Assembly: GCF_028583425.1 (NCBI RefSeq)
Contig: NC_072807.1
Location: forward strand, 34,911,001-34,975,000
DNA length: 64,000 nucleotides
Direction: 5' to 3'
Source of the DNA: Eublepharis macularius
Lineage: Eukaryota; Chordata; Lepidosauria; Squamata; Eublepharidae
How positions within the stretch are numbered: the first letter of the stretch is position 1; the number at the start of each line of letters is the position of its first letter. The notes beneath the pieces are model-generated. The model did no database searches. It was not told the origin of the DNA and saw only the letters and a list, made by a program, of their open reading frames with translations. The translations under genes and the position numbers were made by a program. Positions 1-13,547 of this stretch are shown here, one piece after another.

Positions 1-282
1 CTTGTCCAATTACAACTCAATGATCTCCTCAAGATGCTGTTCCTGGCCTATAGAAGACCTTGAGGAATGAAATGAGGGTGGCTGAAGCAGGAAGTGGGGA
101 TTGGTGGGAACTGCCAATTTACTCTGGATCCAGTTCCAACTATCTTTGCTAGCCATTTAAGAACATGATACTTGCACAACTTAGCTAATATATTACAAAA
201 CTTTCTGAAAAGTGAGCAGAACAAAGCTAAGTTCAATTTTCTATTTACATTGATTAGCAGTTTTATGGTTTGCACGTAGGAT

Positions 283-650
283 AGCCAGGTCCCCTTACAC
301 TCCCGGAGGGAGGGGGGACCTAGCACTCACCTGTCTTGTCTCCTCAAATGCGCGCTTTCCAAAGCAGTGCGATGATGTCACTTCCGGGAATGACATAATC
401 ATGCAGGGCCTGAGAGTGCTCCCACGTTTTGCACTGGCCTGTTTGGGGCCCAAATCAGCCCTGTGCAAAGCGCGCATTCCTGGGGTGGTGCGATGACATC
501 ACTCCTGGGAGTGACGTTGTTGCGCCGCCACAGGAGCGTGCCCAGGAGGGTCTGTTCCTCTGTCTTTCGCCCCCGCCAGCTAGGTGAGTGGTGGTGGGGA
601 TTGAGAGCAGGGGATCCCCTGCCCCCACTGGGGGGCCTGGCAGCCCTGTT
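283..650. repeat. GC-rich interspersed repeat with paired TGACRTCA-like half-sites
   Basis: This is a GC-rich, CG-containing island in an AT-rich region. It starts CCAGGTCCCC and ends GGGGGGCCTGG, so the ends are roughly inverted. It holds two similar blocks, gatgatgtcacttccgggaa (372-391) and gatgacatcactcctgggag (492-511), each followed by tgac. The pattern resembles a non-autonomous element seen in squamates; I cannot name the family. Confidence 0.45.
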
Positions 651-750
651 TGCGCACTGTATTCATTAGCATAAAAAACAATTCCCATATACTGCCTACA
701 ATCTGAAAACACAGATTTAATAAGCATCCCTGTGTCAATTTTGATAGCGT

Positions 751-800
751 ATTTGCTATGATCTGGGAATCCCTGGTTCAAATCCTACCTCAGCCCTTAT
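751..800 (+). repeat. tRNA-SINE head fragment
   Basis: gatctgggaatccctggttcaaatcctacc carries a B-box-like GGTTCAAATCC preceded by the anticodon-arm pattern of the SINEs at 45003 and 52038. It is a short, diverged fragment. Confidence 0.4.
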
Positions 801-1449
801 CATCAGCAGCGTGGATTCTGCATCCTGGAGTTTGCCTCCATCTCTGGTATCTGAAGAGTAAATATATCACATGTACATTTAACTACTGGAAGATAACTAA
901 GAGGTCATGGAACACATGATTACTTGCTAGTCTGGTTCCTGTAGAGAGTCCACCAAAATTAATACAAATCTGGAGCTACTGTGCCATGATTATAATTTTT
1001 AGGCATCTCCCCTCTGAGTTTGTTTCACATAAAAAGCAGACTGCAACTGAAATGTGCTTGATATTGAATGAGTAATATTTTTCAGATAAGTATAAACATG
1101 GTATTTTTCATTTAATTACAAGCAGATTATTTTAAAATTAAAATAAATTAACTGAAATGTAATAGTATTTTACAAAAAATCCAGGGCAAAATACTCAATT
1201 CTTATCTTGACTGATGAACAGTAACGAGGTTAGAGGGGAGATACATAGAATTTTCTGCCAAAGTCTCAAAATCACAAAACCGTATTAAAGAGCCTAGCAA
1301 AGAACAGAAAAAAAGAGTAACACACAGATTTTTTTTAAATCCCAGAATTACTGTAAACTGGCATAACCTATGAAAATCTCTGTATGCTCTTTTCTGGATG
1401 ATTTTTCACTGTGTTTATTTTCACCAACACAGTATTATGAAGAAATTAC

Positions 1450-1612
1450 AATGCCAGACGGACTGGCAAAGTCCAGGTTCAAATCCTCATGGCCAGTCAT
1501 TCTTTCTTAATTTAGCCCACTCCACAGGGATAAAATGAAGGGGAAATGATATATATTGCTTTGAGCTCCTTGGAGGTACAGCAGGATAAAAATGAATCAA
1601 ATACATGCAGAT
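1450..1612 (+). repeat. tRNA-derived SINE, diverged
   Basis: The order B-box (ccaggttcaaatcc), cacagggataaaatgaagg, ttgctttgagctccttggagg, ggataaaaatgaat matches the body and tail of the SINE at 45003-45240, with deletions. Confidence 0.6.
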
Positions 1613-4600
1613 GGATGTAAAGCATGGAAATGTAGAGGCTGATTTACAATACTTCAAAGAAATCAAAGTCAAAACTCTGCTGTATAGAGCATTTCAAAAT
1701 ATTATTTACAGAGAATACTCACTCAGTATGATATTTCTCTCCCAATTACATAGAGAATGCCACTATTAAATTAGGGCAATTTCAGCTGACAATACACTAA
1801 CAGCTTCCAAAGAAATAAAAACCACCCTAATGGTTCAGAATCAGTCAGCATGACCTACCTAAGGTACTTACCTAGGAAACAAAGCTTGCTTCAAAACACC
1901 CTCTGCACTGAAAATTCTGGAGTCAGAAAGTATAGAGAACTATGTTTGTACTACTCATAAAGCCTCCAGAATTCGCAAATCGTCTACACGTGCACTTTAG
2001 CTTTCTGTACCATAACAACTGGTGGGCAGCTACACAGGCTAAACGTCAGTGGACCAAAATCTTCATTAGAAGTTCTGACTTAAAACAAAGCTGTAAACTC
2101 AAACTAAGCCATATAAGAGCCTTATTCCTTTCCTATAGAATAAGCTTTGTTAAAAAATATTTCTTCTAACCAATGAGGCAGATTTGGCACTCTATACATT
2201 TTGCAGAAGAGTTGGAATGACTGAGCTAGGCAAGTACAGACTTGCTCCTTAATAAGATAAGGTCTATATATAGATGTATATGTGCTATGACACAAGTCCC
2301 TACTGAGCACAATTTTTTTTTATAATTCCTGAAGGGTTCATACTTTCTATTGATCTCAAATATGCATATTTTTAAAAATACTGGGCACTATCCACAAACC
2401 AATGGCGACAATGAAGAATCTCCTAATAATTTTACTGAAGCTACAATGGACCCATTTTCCACACTGGAATACATTTCCAGATTACCTGTAGCAGCTGTCA
2501 GAATGAGTCTAAAACTTTCAAAAAGCACAGCTACAAGTACTGCGCCTATGGAGTGAGGCAAGGTCCCTTGGGCAAATGAAAAAAGGAAATAAATCAAGCT
2601 GCAGAAAGCATGTCTTGCCACAAAATAGTTTAGCACACAGATTTATACTGGAGAAGCAAATCAAACTTGGACTATCATATTATTCTCTTGCCAATATAAT
2701 CGCATGCTTTCCAAAACCAAAAGGTTTTTTTTAAAAAAGAAAGATACAGCTTTCCTCAAAGAGACAGGAACAGAACCCACATTTTAGGCAGGGTCTAATT
2801 TCGAGCAGAGTTAGCCCCATTGGGAAGGAGATGCCACCTCCTCCTTCATACCCACACTGCTTAAAAGAGCTATTTGGGAGCCAGCAAAATCTGAAGCCAT
2901 GTGGGATGTGTCATAGGAGACTACAACAGAAAGTGGAAAGGGAGACTTGTGTGGAAGACAGAGGACAAGAAACCATAGAAATTTGGAGGTGGTGCAGTTT
3001 CCACATATTGCATTAAGCTTATTCCCCTCATATGATTGTGTTCAAATGAAAACTAGAAACGAGGGCTATGGGCAACTCTCAATTTTGTGATGTTCTGCTT
3101 CTATGAGAGAGGCATAAGAGTCTAGGAAAGGAATGCCAAAAGAAGCATTGCCCTAGGAAATGAAACAGCTGCTCAAGAAGGCAGCAAGCAAAGTGAAGTA
3201 GTGCGATTAGAAATGAAGATTGGAACTTGGGAGTGATCCAGAGAATGGAAGGAAGAGAAGGCCACAGGACAGATCAGGAAAACAGGGATGATGGGTAAAG
3301 AGGATAGCTACATATGGCCAGGAGCTACAGAGTCAAAGGTTAATATATGGGTTTCAAATAATCTTCCCAAAGTTTGATTGCATTAGTATCTCTGAATATA
3401 ACATTTGCTGGCAAGGAATCAGTGAATCATTGCAGAACGGTACAAGCAGCTAAAACTTTCAGAACCCACCCCACATTTTAAATAGTCAAATCTAGTCTCC
3501 ACCCTAGGAGATGCTCCAGTTCTGAAGGACAGCACATCATGTAGTAAGGGCTTAATCCATGCATTCCCTCTTCAAGATCACTGGGGTGCGTCAGTTTCAC
3601 TGATTCTCCATATTATCATTTGCATTACTTCTAAGTTCTATATAAGAGTAGTTTTGAGCTGAAGCTAACATTCTTATTTGTATGTCTCTTCACACGTATT
3701 GCAAGGGATATTATAAATTCAGAGGAATTTATAACTTGATTTTTTATTTGGAATATAATCTGTATTTGTGGCTTTATGCCCACCTCTTTTGTTTACAGAT
3801 CAAAATGTGAAACTGCCAATGAATCAATGAAACTTTAGAAATGGAAAGCTTCTGGAGAAAGATGTTCCATTTTGGGGAAAAAATTCTACCACGTTATCTC
3901 TCCAAGATGACCTTGAGCCAACAGCGTTCTCAGCCCCTCTGTCCTATTTTACAGGGCTATCATTAAGGATTACAAGATAATGTGTGTGAATCACTTAGTA
4001 TTCATATGTTTCCCATCTTCTAAGTGCTATTATACTTAGCTTCTGATCAATGAAAGAAAATTTGCAAAACCTCCTGTCATTAGTCTACTCAGCCCGTAGA
4101 GTGGAAGCTGCACTCAGAATCATGACTAACTCCAGTTACCCATGATTTATGAATGAACGTTCCAAGTTAAGCAGAATTAGTATTCTGCCCGCTGAGATCC
4201 TAAAGAGTGTTACAAATAATGAAAGGAAAACTACCTCTACTTCACTAGTCTGTCTGCATTATATGTCACAAACTGCAATTTTCACTGGGTGTGTGTGTAT
4301 GTGGGGGGGGGGGACCTACAATTGAACCAGGCTCATACTAACTTTTTCTTAACCGTGCTTATATGGGTATATCTAAATGCAACCTATATTTTGCACTTCT
4401 AGCAGTAATACCTTTCCTAGCAATAAACTTAACAAGTTGGTTTTGTATATAAAACTTGAAGTTTTATGAACTTAATGGAGATACAAACAAAATTCTTAAA
4501 CTAATCAACAAAGTAGTTCCAATTAAATGTCAGTAAGATTTAATAACTGATTTCACAGTTCATTGGTCTTGACAGCATATAAATTACTGACCCCAAAACA

Positions 4601-6477
4601 CAAACAGAATCCCTTTAATAGACAGCGCCAAATAAAGAGCAAGACAGACTGCTATGTAATGTAGATTGATTGTAAACCAAAGGGTGATCAAATATTTTTA
4701 GACAAGACCATTAGGTAACACATTATCAATGAGCCACTGTAACCCAATTAACAATGGGCAATCTATGTCAAATTAACCAGTTCTTTTGTGTACATGAAAA
4801 ATGTTATGTGGGGTTTAAAAACACAGGATGCTACAATCACAGCATCATTCTTAACCACCAAAGTGCAAATTACAGCAATGTTAATCTCATTTGAAGGCAA
4901 AAAGGCCCTCGCATATTTTAAAGCTAGTTAGAGAACTTTTAATACACAGATTTTCAAAACCATTACTCAAACAGAAAGAATTGCACCATAGTGAGATATG
5001 TAGACCTCCAGTACTATCATCAGTAAGTATGAAAGGTTTTTTGAAGACAATCTTTCTTACACCAGTTAAACTAATCTCAAATTTTACTTATAGATTCTAA
5101 ACCTGTGGGTAGTGTCTGTTTGCAATTTAATTTCTATACAATATTCTTTTATTAAGTGGTCTTATAAATAATAAATATTACTACTAAATATTGCAAGAAT
5201 ATATGAACATACACCAAACATGGAATGTAATAGATTGTGCTTGCAAGTAACTGTACAGGGATATAATTAAAATCTCATATGCCTCCCCAATAATAATTTG
5301 GCATCCAGCTGATAGTGGTATTGGCTCTATTCACCTACAATTATCTAACACTACCAACAGGATCTTGCATTCAGAAAATGCTTCCCAATAAAGTTCAGCT
5401 TTTAAACTGTTTATATATTGTTATTCACAGCAAATGTAAATGAAATCAATCCCATGAGGTGCCACCTATGTTTTGCTCCCTGTAGCAACCCAACTTTACT
5501 ACTGATTTGAGCTGAATTCCTCTAGAGAATTGGAAATATAAAGGGATAAATTACTGTAGATACAGCTCTAAAGATGGAACAATGTCTCCGAGGAAATTAA
5601 TTTACAGCTTTTGTTTTGTAACCAACACACTGATTAATGCAATGTCTGAAAGCTCAAACCATTTATGAAGACTTCTATTGTCTGTTCAGTGTTTATTCTC
5701 TTTTTAACTCAAGCAACAGAAACACCCCCCCCCCCAGCCTCATAACCGTGAATTCAAATATTCTAAACTTAATCTTTTTCCTTAAAAAGATCTTTGACAG
5801 GCTACTGTACAAAAACTGACAGGGGAAATAAGACTACCAATTTTCTGCAAAAGTTTATTGATAAATGTCTTCTATTTTTTTCAATTTAAACAGTACAGTT
5901 ATATCCATTACAGTTATAATGCCCAAATGGAGGGTAAATAACTGCCTAGGGAGGGAACAGGAACTTTCTGGAAGTTCCCTTCCCACACTTAATTATTTTA
6001 CAATTCTGGCAGTTTCAGAAGCACAGAAATGGCAAAAGATTAGATTTTGGGAGGCTATTATAAAAGAAATGTGCAGCCAGTTTCACAAATGCAAAGCGTT
6101 CTACAAGGCCAGGTTTTAAAAGACTAGTTTCCTGTCTCCCATGACAAATGCAGGCATCTTATATGGGGAGACTTTCAGAAGCAGTCTGAGATATAATTCG
6201 GTCTGCCGATAAATTAGAAAATGGAGTTTAACATAGATGAAAAGGCAAGAGGGGTAAAAGAAGAGGAAATGGGAGGAGAGCAAGGTAATGAAGTAAGTTA
6301 AGGAGTAAGGTAAAGAATGATTTGAGGAAGAAGAAAGGTAAATAAGAGATAAAGAGAAAAAAGGCAGCAGAGCTAGTCTGCTGCAGAACTGCTCTCCCTG
6401 GAGGCAGGAACAGAACTGAAGAGAGGGTGGTCCCACAGGCTAGACAGGAAGAGGAAGAAAGTTAGTTCCTGCCTCCC

Positions 6478-6523
6478 TGATTGGATGGTGGGAATCACCC
6501 AAGATGTCCTCCGCCTCAGAGGG
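6478..6523 (+). repeat. Copy of dispersed hairpin-arm repeat
   Basis: The sequence ggtgggaatcaccc...aagatgtcctccgcctcagaggg is shared, apart from a 4-base gap, with the minus strand of 31008-31053. Two dispersed copies show it is a repeat; the family is unknown. Confidence 0.5.
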
Positions 6524-7570
6524 AGAAAGAGCTGGGTAGCATCCTGACTGTATGTTTGCTGGGAGCTCAATTTCCAGAACAGAATCAATTTACATCATGT
6601 TCACTCATTCCTGCCTTCTTTTAAATGACCTGTACCCCAAATATGAGGGTGAAGGACTCAGAACACCCCAAGATCCTCTCCAGTCTTGTCATAACCATTT
6701 ATCACAGATCCATGAGCTGACTTTTAGGAAGGCTGCAAAAATGTATAAATAAAGCAAATCAAGCCAGTGGGGGCTGACAGATTGGGTCCCTACGTGATAA
6801 GCCACATGGTTATTTAAACAATCTGACAACCATGCAGTTTGCAGAACCATATAAATGTTACCAGATAAACCTGGAAACATGAACATATACTACTGCAGAA
6901 CATATAATTTCATATTTACTTGTGTTTTAAACAAAGTATTTAGCCACCACTATGAAAATATTCCTTTTGAAACAGGTTCTGTAACTTTTAAAGGCACTCT
7001 ACTTGTATAAATGAGTACTCAAAAATACAACAGTACTGTGACTTTGAGAAGTGCAAACTACTGCTTATCTGCCAATACACATTTCTAATCATTTCAGTAG
7101 CTCAATAAATCATTCATCCATGACTGCCATTTGTTTCTGTGTTGCTTTTTCTCCATTAACACCAGCTCTGCTTTCTTATCTTTTAATAGACTTTCCCCTT
7201 CTCTCTGTGCTAGCAATTTAATCTAAATGAAAGAGTAAATGGTAGTAAGCAACATCAGTGACACTTCGGTGAAATTATAATACCCCACCCTCAAGCATTG
7301 CCTAGTGTTAAATATACTGCTTCATTACAGGGATTGTATGTACCTCCTTCAGTACTACATAGATTATCTGAACAGTTTAACACATATAATGCTAGAGCAA
7401 GACATTTACTTTGCAAGTAGATAGGATTAGATACCAAGCAGATACCTTGTATAAAAATTCAATTATTATTTTTTAATTAAGAAAATTAACCCCTTCTAAA
7501 TAGATCATGCAATCTCTTCTTCTTAAACATGTATTGTCTGATTTCCCTCCATTTCTATAATTTGAGCATC

Positions 7571-7658
7571 TTAGGCTGCAATCCTAAGAACACTCCTGGG
7601 AGTAAGTACCAATGGATAAATGGGATTTATTTCTGAGTAGGTATGTTTAGGATTGCTT
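7571..7658 (+). repeat. Interspersed repeat ('ggctgcaatcc...gggagtaagt' type)
   Basis: ggctgcaatcctaag, cctgggagtaagtacc, ttatttctgagtaggt and aggattgctt occur in the same order as in 13437-13547 and 58041-58116. This is a widespread squamate repeat in my recollection; class unassigned. Confidence 0.55.
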
Positions 7659-10600
7659 CCTTATACGTATCATGGTTATGCATTTCTATACTGCAAAAAC
7701 CTTATGAGGAAGGGATTCTGTATCACAGTTATTTTGGGAATTCAAACATTTTTTTCTAGTATACCACCAGCTAACAACATGCAGGACATTCTGGCCATAG
7801 ATCATGTGCTGTTTATCTACAGCAACGTACTTCAGTAGAGTGTTCCCCCAATCAACCTGCTCAGGAGAGAAATGTATCTTTCTATCTATTATTCTGCAAC
7901 AGCATTGCTATCATGTTCATCAATGAAAACCAAACAGCAAAATCCATCTTACAAAACAGAAAGAAAAATGCAACAGCAATGCAAAACAAAGAGGCAACGA
8001 TGCCTAACAAGATAAAACCCTGCATGTATTTGATAATATACACCACACCTTGCTGTTTCAGCATTACATCAGCAGCAGCAATTTGCAATATTCTGTTTAG
8101 AGATTTTCCCTATGAACTGCTATGCAAATATTAAGACTAGTAAGACAGACAAGTAGCTTCCATGTCCTTGCTGAAAGCAACACAAGCAGGAGAAATGATC
8201 AAACGCCTCTCGCATTCAATAAAGCAGAAAACAGCCACAGAGACAAGGGCTGCAGAACAAACTTACCGTAACTAAAGATCCCTTAGCGCTGAAGAATCCA
8301 CATCTAACCATTTAGCATTTTCACCTTAAATCTTCAAAGCTGTTGCAGAACGTACTGCCTGGCAACTGTTACCAACAGTATCTGAGGGCAAGAACAGGTG
8401 CTTAAATTCTACACAACAACAGTCCTTATGGTGGTGCACCTTACTGACAACTGATAGAAAGCAAGCAAAGCTTAGAAGAGATTAGGAAGACACAGAGACC
8501 CAACATTTATGCAATTCTGACCACCATCTTACCAATATTTCAAAAATGTATTATGTCCAAATAAGAAATACTGCGGAATGGACAAATATTAAATGGTACT
8601 TATTTCTTCTTTTTTTGCAGAACAAGCTGTCCTGATGTCGAGAAAGAGGGTTTTGTTTGCATTTTACATTAAAGCTTGTTCACAAGAGGAACACATTAGC
8701 GCTCCTACGCTTTATACTCCAGTAGGCTTGTCCCCAAAATGTCATCGTTTCCAAGTGATCTTATAAAAGAGATGCAATCATTTTAATTTTTTAGACACAG
8801 TACTGGTAACACAAAACAAATAGCTGGTAATGCACATGTAGGATAGACCTCCACTTGACTTTGCATCTTAGCCCTACAGAGAATATGAGACTTCTTGATG
8901 GGTTATATAAAGCATAAATGGATGCAAGTCACCCAAAATAAAGCCATTAAATCCCACTGACTTCAAAGGAAAAGATTTAAGATACACATTCAAAACTTTC
9001 TCAATGAAACAAATGGGACTAAAAGCTTTGCTTTGTCTGGATGTACCTATTGAGTTAGGGATCTTTTCATAAGAATTGCCTGGCTGGAAGAGGAACTGAG
9101 TTCCTGACAGCAGCCAACCTCCAGGTATCAAAAGCAAGACATGAATATGATGGTCCTGTCATCTATTCTCAGAACAAGGGGATTCAGCTATACTAATTAA
9201 CAGGGATAACTCAAAGCATAGATTTTTAAATCTTTTTTTTTTGTTTGCATATAAGGTACAGCTGAAAATGCCCATTCATTCCTACCAGCACCTTAGCACT
9301 GTTTAAAGACTTTACTATGTTACTGGTATGTATTTGCATTTTTAATATGCACTTGGATTTACAACCCAAAGGAATATGTATGTTATTTATTAACTAACAA
9401 CAACTTAGTTTTCAATGTATACTTTACATGCTTCAGCTTTGTTTCAGAGCTTCTCCACCTGTTTTGCAAACATTCCTTTTGTTAGAACTCAAATGAATGG
9501 TGTGGAGCACATTTTTTTGAAATCAGGATGAGAGACTTGACTGTCTTGTTATGCCAAACAATCCACATGAGGTGGGCAGATGGAGGTCAAATCAATAGAC
9601 TATTAAAAATTGGAGAAGGAAGATTGGAAGAAATCTACAGGACTGAATAAAATTCAAAATGATCTATGGCTGGAAAGTTGCAAAGTCAGGAACATAATTG
9701 AATTAAACAAGAATTAACATGATATATACATTGTCGGTGTCAAGAATCACCATTCATTGGCCTCTCTCTTCAACTCAGTATGGAGATCAGCCATTATCTG
9801 CCAGTCATATGAGACCACTGAAGGCAGTTTGGGGTCATCCCCACAACAAAGGCTGAAAAGTTGGCAAAAATGTCAGGATCGAACATACACCCACCTTGAT
9901 CCCATTATGCTCCTTGGAAAACAAAAGCAGTCTCAGAGAGAATCCAGCCTCTCTTTCATGCTTAGCCCCAGGTTATTAATCAAGACTTTTCAGTAATTAA
10001 GTTTAGCATAAAATATTTAATTGCACAGCACTCAGATCTTAGAACTGTAGCCACATTTTCATATTTTGGCTAAAAAGTTTCTCCTCAAATGATCCAGTAC
10101 TGGTCCACTGAAAGACTGTGAAACCCACCTCAACAAGGTAAATAAGTCTGCCTTCAAAATTCCTCTTTCCCACCTTGAACCCTTCCCCTTTTTTTCTTCA
10201 TATGGAAATGTTCCCAGAACTCATCTCTTCTCGCCTTCTGCCAATCATGACGAATAATGATTAGGTCTCTTGGATTATATACCCTCTGCCCAAAACCTGG
10301 AAGAAAGGAATCTTTTGTTTGGTAAAATGTGCTGAGTGCCACAGAAGAAACCTAATCCATAGGCATTGATCTAATAGCACCCCAAATCACCAACCTCCCT
10401 CCGTAGGGGGACTTCAGCTGCATCTAGAATAGACTGGCTTCTTAAACTCTGACTGCACTATCCTGGCCTGAGCTTTGGTTTACTGGTCCATGGGGGTGGG
10501 GGGAGGAATCTATTGTAAAAGCCATCCATGGTTTGCTTCCAGTTTCCCAGGTAGAATAATGTCCAAATAATCTCCTGGAGAACCTTAGTCTTTATTCAGC

Positions 10601-10769
10601 CTAAACGTCTAGAATACAAAAGTTTAGAATGCAAATTAAAGTGGATTTGAATATGGGTATGATTTAATTTGTGTGTGTTTTAAAAAGTTGCCAGGGCTTC
10701 AGACATAGCCATATCGTACTAGCTAGAAACTCTGACTTCCTCACATACTCTGTTTCCAGTCACACCACT

Positions 10770-11310
10770 GACTCATAAGATCAGCCCTGCTGGATCAGAC
10801 CAGTTGCCCATCTAATCCAGCATCCTTTCTCACACAATGGCAAACTAGTTATTCTGCAGGGCCAAGAATAGAACACGGAGGATGAAATCTTCCTCTGATG
10901 TTGCTTCCTGGCACTGGTATTCAGAGGTTTATTGCCTCTCAAATGTGGTTCCTTTTAGTCACCATAGCTAGTAGCCATTAGTAGACCCATCTTCCATGGA
11001 TCTGTTTAATTCCACTATAAAGTCATTTAGGCTAGTGGCTATCACTACATCCTCTGGCAGTGAATTTCACATTTTAATCATTCCTTCAGTAATGAAGTAT
11101 TTTTCCTTTTGTCCATCCTAAATCTACTGCCTATGAACTTCTTTAAGAGCCCTAATGTTTTGCGAGAGGAAGAAAAAGTTCCCTCTGTTCACTCTCTCTA
11201 CTTTGTGCATAATTTAACAAAGTTCTATCATTCCCCCTCCCCTTTCTTGTCTCTTTTCTAAACTAAAAAGTCCCAGACTCTTTAGCTTTTTCTTATAGGA
11301 AAGAAGCTCC
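10770..11310 (-). mobile_element. CR1-clade LINE 3' end (5'-truncated)
   Basis: Read on the minus strand, the end resembles 'gggccactggtctgatccagcagggct', and further in lie 'ctagtagccat', 'ggtggccatcac' and 'aaagactctgggac' blocks. These match the + strand copy at 39955-40255. The order and style are those of CR1/L2/L3-clade LINE tails in reptiles. No reverse-transcriptase frame is left. Confidence 0.65.
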
Positions 11311-13436
11311 AACAATGTTTACCGGTGGATCGGTGCTGTTGGATAGTCTCTCGAATTGCAAGTTAGGCTACCAACTCCAAAGGATTGTTCCAGCGCTATA
11401 TAGACCTCACAGATGTTGACAAAGAATCTGTTTCACTGAAATCATGCCAGTCCTTTGGCAGAGCAAAACTGACACTATAGTGGCTATGTTTGCCCACTAA
11501 TGTATGCAATGCCAAAAGAAATATTTTCATTGCTGAGCCTTGTAAGTGTAAATGAGATCTCAATTAACAAATCAACCTTTCCAAAACTTGCACTTCTAGT
11601 ATTATAATTGGAAACAGCACAAATCACATCACAGGAGAGGACATGTCAATCAGCTGGGATCCACAAATGTAACTGCCAAGTTGCCAATGGTGACAGCCCA
11701 TTCCACAAATTCTCCATGAATTGCAAAGAACTTGGGGGAGGGGTCAGTTTTTCACTTCACACTGGCTTTGCAGAAGCAGCATGAGAGATTTGTACTACTT
11801 TTGCAAAAGCCCCAGGCAAAGTGAAACAAGATCTAGCTCCTCCCCAGAGTTCTGTGGCATGCGCTCAAAGGAAAAACAAGATCCTTTCCTCTCAGCTAGC
11901 ACAGTGCTTATATATTTCACCCACTATTTTCTTCTTTAGGAGCAGCCACAACCAATGCTAGAATATATCTTGTGCAGATTAATGGTCCTAGTATCTAAAT
12001 TAAAGGATCTCAGGGACCATGGCTAAGAAAGCACTCTTCTCAAGATGCTAGACAGACAATACCATTCACAGTAGAGTATGTAAATCAATGGTTTGATAAT
12101 GTAAGGTAGTTTTACATGGTCAAGGAAGTAATATAGATATCTCAAGGCCTCCCAGTCAGTTCATGAGTGGACTGAGCTTTAAACCAAAGGAAGCAGAATG
12201 ACTAACCTATCAGATCGGGTATGCGGACAAGAAAGAAAACCTGAAATTTGAGTTGAAAAACAGCTTTGGATTGGAAAGGCTAAACATCAGGACATAATCC
12301 ACCCCCTCTTACTCACATATATAGGTTTTTAAACTAGCCTCATTCACAGGGTTCTGGAATTTTAGAATCACTCCAATAGTAACATGGTTGATCACATTAT
12401 GATCATAGAAAAAGCAAAACATTAGCCTCGGCGATCTTTTAGAATACTGGAAGAGAAGATGTGGGGGAAGCTTACCACACTGTCAGTTGTCATTCACCCT
12501 GCAGTTCACTTCAGCCTTTCACTTGTACAACTTATAAAGCCTCTCAGAATGCCAAATATGTTAAAATGTTTGACAAGATGCTCAGCAGGCTTTGTAAAAA
12601 TATAAACAGAAGAAATTATATTTATTCCAGGGACTTAAACTGTGCATGAACATAGTTTAATTAAACTAAAAATAAGTTTAAAAATGTATTTATAATGCAC
12701 CTACACTGCCATTATATATAGTGTCACTCATATACATGGTGCTTGACAGAGTTAAACAAGCAAAACAGACAAGTCCTTGCTCTGAATTTTTACAGTGGAG
12801 GAAGCACATAAGGGGAGGGAAGGGAGGCACAAGGGTAACAATGGATAAATATGAGCTAATGCAGTTTGTGCGGGCGGACCAATTTAAGCACGTATTTTAA
12901 AAATCAATTTACGTGCAACTAAATGTGTTTTAAAAAAATAGTATCAATCTACAGAGATCAATATGAAACTTGATTTTCATGTCAGTAAAGGATCTGGATA
13001 ACGAGAGCTATTAAAGAGCACAGCTCTTGTTTCTTCCTAGCTCTCAACCTGGGCAGGCAGGAAAAGAACTGGGGTTTCTTCCTTTGGAGGTGACAGTTAT
13101 TGCAACCTGCTTCCTGCCTCCAATAGATCAAAGAATGTAGAATCCAAGGAAATAGGGTAAACCGTGGATAATAATTGTGTCTACTTCCAAGAAAAAAACA
13201 GACGACTAAACATTAACTTTCATTTTCAGATGTGTGTCAAAATAACATATCTCAGTCATTAATCACTAACACAAGAAGTAGCCCTTGGGAGAAACTTTTG
13301 TACTGAACCATCTACTTTTCAACATAATATTTAGGTTAAGTCCTCTATTTGAAAAAGTTCAAATAATGCAATACTTATATTGTATTACTATACTTGATTT
13401 TACCACTGACATCAAGAGTTTTCATCTCAGAGCCAG

Positions 13437-13547
13437 TTACATAACTGACTCTACGCAGCCCAGCCCTAAGTATGTTTACTTGGAAATAAATCTCACTGAG
13501 AACAACAGGACTTACTTCCAAGTAAGTGTGCAAAGGATTGCAGCCTT
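13437..13547. repeat. Interspersed repeat ('gggagtaagt' type), second copy
   Basis: cctaagtatgtttacttgg, aataaatctcactgag, caggacttacttccaagtaag and aggattgcagcct follow the same block order as 7571-7658. Confidence 0.5.
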
